A DNA stretch of 41,114 nt. Origin: Hyphobacterium sp. (GTDB lineage Bacteria > Pseudomonadota > Alphaproteobacteria > Caulobacterales > Maricaulaceae). The position numbers and the translations under genes were made by a program. Below are positions 38,365-41,114 of the stretch, one piece after another; the stretch's first letter is position 1, and each line of letters opens with the position of its first letter. Location of the stretch: positions 1 to 41,114 of the forward strand of contig BQJI01000003.1 in NCBI GenBank assembly GCA_021604625.1, given 5' to 3'. The notes under the pieces are model-generated. The model was not told the origin of the DNA, did no database searches, and saw nothing but the letters and a program-made list of their open reading frames with translations.

Positions 38365-38511
38365 GAGTTGATTTCCCCTGTTCAGCTCGTCTCCCAACGA
38401 CAAGCGCTATCACTCGCGGAAAAAGACTAGGCGTTACGACGGGTCGGCGTCAAACCGGATCGGGTTGATTTTCCGCCTGAATCCGCAAAAAAAGCCAATT
38501 AATTCAATCAA

Positions 38512-38526
38512 TGAGAGGCATTCTCA
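38512..38526. promoter_or_regulatory. Possible Fur-box-like palindrome upstream of the 37.8-38.4 kb Tat gene
   Basis: TGAGAGGCATTCTCA, about 10/14 to the 7-1-7 Fur pattern TGATAATnATTATCA; inverted repeat TGAGA/TCTCA. Confidence 0.3.
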
Positions 38527-38594
38527 TATAATCGACCCCTCGTAAGGACGAATGCCATTCATTCGCATAAACTGCGGTCCGGCCAATTCGAGGC

Positions 38595-38628
38595 AAAAAA
38601 ATACCGGTTGTCCGAAAACAACCGGTAT
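38595..38628 (-). terminator. Strong intrinsic terminator downstream of the third Tat-repeat gene
   Basis: Minus strand ATACCGGTTGT-TTTCGG-ACAACCGGTAT-TTTTTT: perfect 11-bp stem, 6-nt loop, T6 run. Confidence 0.9.
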
Positions 38629-38651
38629 CTTTCCAAAAAGTGTGTGGGCGA

Positions 38652-39008
38652 CTAGCCGCCGCGACCACGACCGCCTGGGTCAGAACACCCGGAGGAATCG
38701 CTGTCAGTGTAACCGGAATTACCCCGGCCATGACCGGCATTATCCGAGCAACCACCCGTATCGCTGTCAGTGTAGCCGGTATAACCGGTACCGCGACCAG
38801 CCTGGTCAGCATAGGCGCCGCCATCGCTGTCGGTGATGCCTGTCCGGCCATTGCCAGCTGGATCTGAATTGCCGCCACTGTCGCTGTCGGTCCGGCCACG
38901 AATCATCGTGGCTCCAACTGCGCCTGCGCCGATGGCACCAGTGACAGCTACGCCACCTGCTACACGCGTCAGGAATGAACGGCGGCTGAGTTTACCTTTT
39001 TTGGCCAT
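38652..39008 (-). CDS. Tat-signal protein with four TDSD repeats, two containing Cys
   Basis: MAKKGKLSRRSFLTRVAGGVAVTGAIGAGAVGATMIRGRTDSDSGGNSDPAGNGR...TDSDTGGCSDNAGHGRGNSGYTDSDSSGCSDPGGRGRGG. Confidence 0.82.
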   Translation of the reverse strand: MAKKGKLSRRSFLTRVAGGVAVTGAIGAGAVGATMIRGRTDSDSGGNSDPAGNGRTGITDSDGGAYADQAGRGTGYTGYTDSDTGGCSDNAGHGRGNSGYTDSDSSGCSDPGGRGRGG

Positions 39009-39131
39009 GTGAATGGGCCTCCCTTGGAACTAATCGTCTACTATTACGTCCCCCCGCACGGGTACGTTCGTTCGCAGCCTAAGCGAGGCAAATCGACTTC
39101 GTCAAACAAAAACAGAGTATTATTTGGCTCT

Positions 39132-39146
39132 TGATAGTCATTCTCA
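39132..39146. promoter_or_regulatory. Candidate Fur box upstream of the third Tat-repeat gene
   Basis: tgatagtcattctca (minus: TGAGAATGACTATCA), about 12/14 to TGATAATnATTATCA, in the gap between this gene and divergent ruvC. Confidence 0.45.
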
Positions 39147-39300
39147 CTAATATTCGCCGCTAGGTAGAAATATTGGCGCAATTTTCCGCGTTTGCAATTC
39201 ATTCGCAGAAATCTGTACTGCCCACTTGAAAATCAGTCGCAATACTGACGCTGGAGATAGGGGTGGGCGCGCAACGTCAATCAGGGCTAGATTCAGCATC

Positions 39301-39801
39301 ATGACGTCATCGATTCGTATTCTCGGCATCGACCCGGGCCTGCGGCATACCGGCTGGGGTGTCATTGCGGTGTCCGGATCGCGCCTCAGCCATGTCGCGG
39401 ATGGCAGAATATCCGCGCCTGTGGACCTGCCCCTGTCGGATCGCCTGATGGTGATTCATGCCGAACTGGAAGCGATCATTGGTCTGCATGTGCCGGATGA
39501 AGCGGCGGCAGAAGAAATTTTCATGGCGACCAATGCTGCCAGCGCTTTAAAGCTCGGGCATGCGCGCGCGGCCGCTTTGCTGGCGCCTGCGCGGATCGGC
39601 TTGCCGGTCGCGGAATACGCCGCCCGACTGGTCAAGAAGTCTGTCGTCGGTACCGGCCGCGCCGAAAAAGATCAGGTCGCCGCGATGATTGCGATCCTGC
39701 TTCCGGGCTGCAAGGCCAGGGATGATGCCGCCGACGCGCTGGCCGTCGCCGTCTGTCACGCGCATCATCGCACCACGCGAAAACTGGGGAGTGCGGCATG
39801 A
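39301..39801 (+). CDS. ruvC: Crossover junction endodeoxyribonuclease RuvC
   Basis: IRILGIDPGLRHTGWGVIAV; AAEEIFMATNAASALKLGHARAAAL; GRAEKDQVAAMIAILLPG. ATG at 39301. Confidence 0.95.
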   Translation: MTSSIRILGIDPGLRHTGWGVIAVSGSRLSHVADGRISAPVDLPLSDRLMVIHAELEAIIGLHVPDEAAAEEIFMATNAASALKLGHARAAALLAPARIGLPVAEYAARLVKKSVVGTGRAEKDQVAAMIAILLPGCKARDDAADALAVAVCHAHHRTTRKLGSAA

Positions 39802-40436
39802 TCGGAAAATTGCGCGGCCGCGTCGATGCTATCGGCGAAAGCGAAGCGGTTATTGACGTTAATGGCGTTGGCTATCTGGTCGGCATGAGCGGGCAGGCTC
39901 TCTCGCGTCTTTCGCAGGGTGCGGATGTTGAAGTGCATATCGAAACCTATGTGCGCGAAGACGCCTTCAAGCTCTGGGGGTTTTTATCCGAACGCGAGCG
40001 CGCCTGGTTCGCGCGCCTTCAACTCATTCAGGGTGTTGGCGCCAAAGCCGCGCTTGCGATTCTCGATGCGTTGGGCGTCGATGAGCTGGAAAGTGCCGCC
40101 GCGCTGGGTGACGCCGCGGCCTTCGGCCAGGCCAAAGGCGTGGGTCCCAAGCTTGCCGGGCGACTGGCATTGGAATTGAAAGACAAGCCACCCCCAACCG
40201 GCAGGGCTTTTGCCTCGGGCTTTAGCGTCGCCGCGCATGCGGGTCTGGCCTCGACGCAGAATTCGGACACCGCTGCCCCCAACAACGCCGCGCGCGAAGA
40301 AGCCGTGTCTGCGCTGATCAATCTCGGCTATGCTGAAAGCGATGCCCGCCGCGCCGCCGCGTCGGCCAGCGGCGCCAATGCGGATGCAGGCACCGGCGAG
40401 CTCATCCGTCTGGCATTAAAGGAATTGTCGAAATGA
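39798..40436 (+). CDS. ruvA: Holliday junction branch migration protein RuvA
   Basis: MIGKLRGRVDAIGESEAVIDVNGVGYLVGMS; LQLIQGVGAKAALAILDALG; KGVGPKLAGRLALELKDK. Confidence 0.95.
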   Translation: MIGKLRGRVDAIGESEAVIDVNGVGYLVGMSGQALSRLSQGADVEVHIETYVREDAFKLWGFLSERERAWFARLQLIQGVGAKAALAILDALGVDELESAAALGDAAAFGQAKGVGPKLAGRLALELKDKPPPTGRAFASGFSVAAHAGLASTQNSDTAAPNNAAREEAVSALINLGYAESDARRAAASASGANADAGTGELIRLALKELSK

Positions 40437-41114
40437 GGGTTTTGCTAGCCGCCGCCTTGCTCGCTGCCACCCCCGCTATTGCCTCAGCCGGCGTCACCAT
40501 CCGTTTCATCGCCAATGAAGGCGTGCATATTTCCGATGGCGAAACCGGTATTCTGATTGATGCGCTGACCTGGAATTCCTATGATGGGACTTACGCCCTG
40601 CCATCCGATGAAGCCCGTGCCGCGATGATCAATGGCGATGCGCCCTATGACGATGTCGCGGCGCTGCTCTTCACGCATATCCACGGTGATCATTCGGACC
40701 CCAATGCCGCAATTGATGCACTGGACGCGCAGTATGGCCTCACGGCTGCGGCATCCTCGCAGGTCACACTTGCTATGTTGAATGGTGATCGGGATATCGA
40801 AATTTCGACCGCCGCAAGCATTTATAGTGTCCATCTGAGTGCGGACGAACCCGGTCCCTGGCAACATCCGCTACACGACTTCATCGAAGGTGCATGGATT
40901 TTCCACCGCGAGGGCGTCGATAACATCACCTGGCATGTCGAAATAGACGGTCTTTCAATCCTCCATCTCGGCGATACCCAGCCGCAAATGGCCGATTTTT
41001 CCGTCTGGGATGACACCGAATTTGACGTCATTCTCTATCCCTACTGGTTCGCGCAGATGGAAGAGGGCGTCGCCTTTCTTGAAAGTCGACCCGACGCGCG
41101 CGCCATCGCCTTTC
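40433..41114 (+). CDS. Metallo-beta-lactamase-fold hydrolase with signal peptide, 3' truncated by window edge
   Basis: ATG at 40433 overlaps ruvA TGA; MRVLLAAALLAATPAIASAG signal peptide; LLFTHIHGDHSDPN and LSILHLGDTQPQ metal-site motifs. Confidence 0.85.
   Translation, partial: MRVLLAAALLAATPAIASAGVTIRFIANEGVHISDGETGILIDALTWNSYDGTYALPSDEARAAMINGDAPYDDVAALLFTHIHGDHSDPNAAIDALDAQYGLTAAASSQVTLAMLNGDRDIEISTAASIYSVHLSADEPGPWQHPLHDFIEGAWIFHREGVDNITWHVEIDGLSILHLGDTQPQMADFSVWDDTEFDVILYPYWFAQMEEGVAFLESRPDARAIAF

Noticed and set aside
38504-38899. Other-frame ORFs over the Tat-repeat genes, including 37189..37701, 37424..37723 and 38552..38836
   Set aside because: Repetitive DNA leaves other frames open; only the annotated minus-strand frames have SRRSFLTR Tat signals and conserved repeats.
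37211-38900. Could the regularly spaced repeats be a CRISPR array?
   Set aside because: Repeats and spacers are all in frame, spacers are also repetitive, copies are imperfect, and they encode TDSD units; no cas genes.
39009-39300. LexA/SOS box (GTTC-N7-GTTC) upstream of ruvC
   Set aside because: Only gttcgttc without the 7-bp spacing was found; no valid alphaproteobacterial SOS box seen.

Overview
The window looks like an alphaproteobacterial chromosome segment made of two compositionally different parts. (1) About 1-25.6 kb is a surface-polysaccharide (O-antigen/capsule type) island. It holds exostosin-like and GT2 glycosyltransferases, FkbM-like methyltransferases, a sulfotransferase, a Wzm/Wzt-like ABC exporter, a CDP-3,6-dideoxyhexose module (rfbF, rfbG, an RfbH/ColD-like dehydratase, a CDP-abequose/paratose-synthase-like reductase) directly followed by an SMR flippase-like protein, a polyprenyl-phosphate GT2 and a GT-C-like membrane protein, plus a glmM paralogue and a UDP-glucuronate-epimerase-like gene. 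Decayed IS3-type fragments sit in the gaps on both sides of the dideoxyhexose genes. (2) About 25.6-41.1 kb is mostly GC-richer housekeeping DNA: AGE epimerase, manC, DUF4164, zapA, a probable 6S RNA, 5-FCL, ymdB-like, a transaldolase family gene, yebC, a PP2C-like gene, SMP-30, tkt, a JmjC oxygenase, ruvC, ruvA and an MBL-fold gene. The best candidate for an undescribed system lies between tkt and ruvC (35.8-39.2 kb). There, three paralogous Tat-exported proteins made almost entirely of TDSDxGxYADPxGxGRG repeats sit beside a JmjC-type Fe(II)/2OG oxygenase, with Fur-box-like palindromes in the upstream gaps and intrinsic terminator-like hairpins behind the transcription units. All calls come from reading the sequence; no database search was run.
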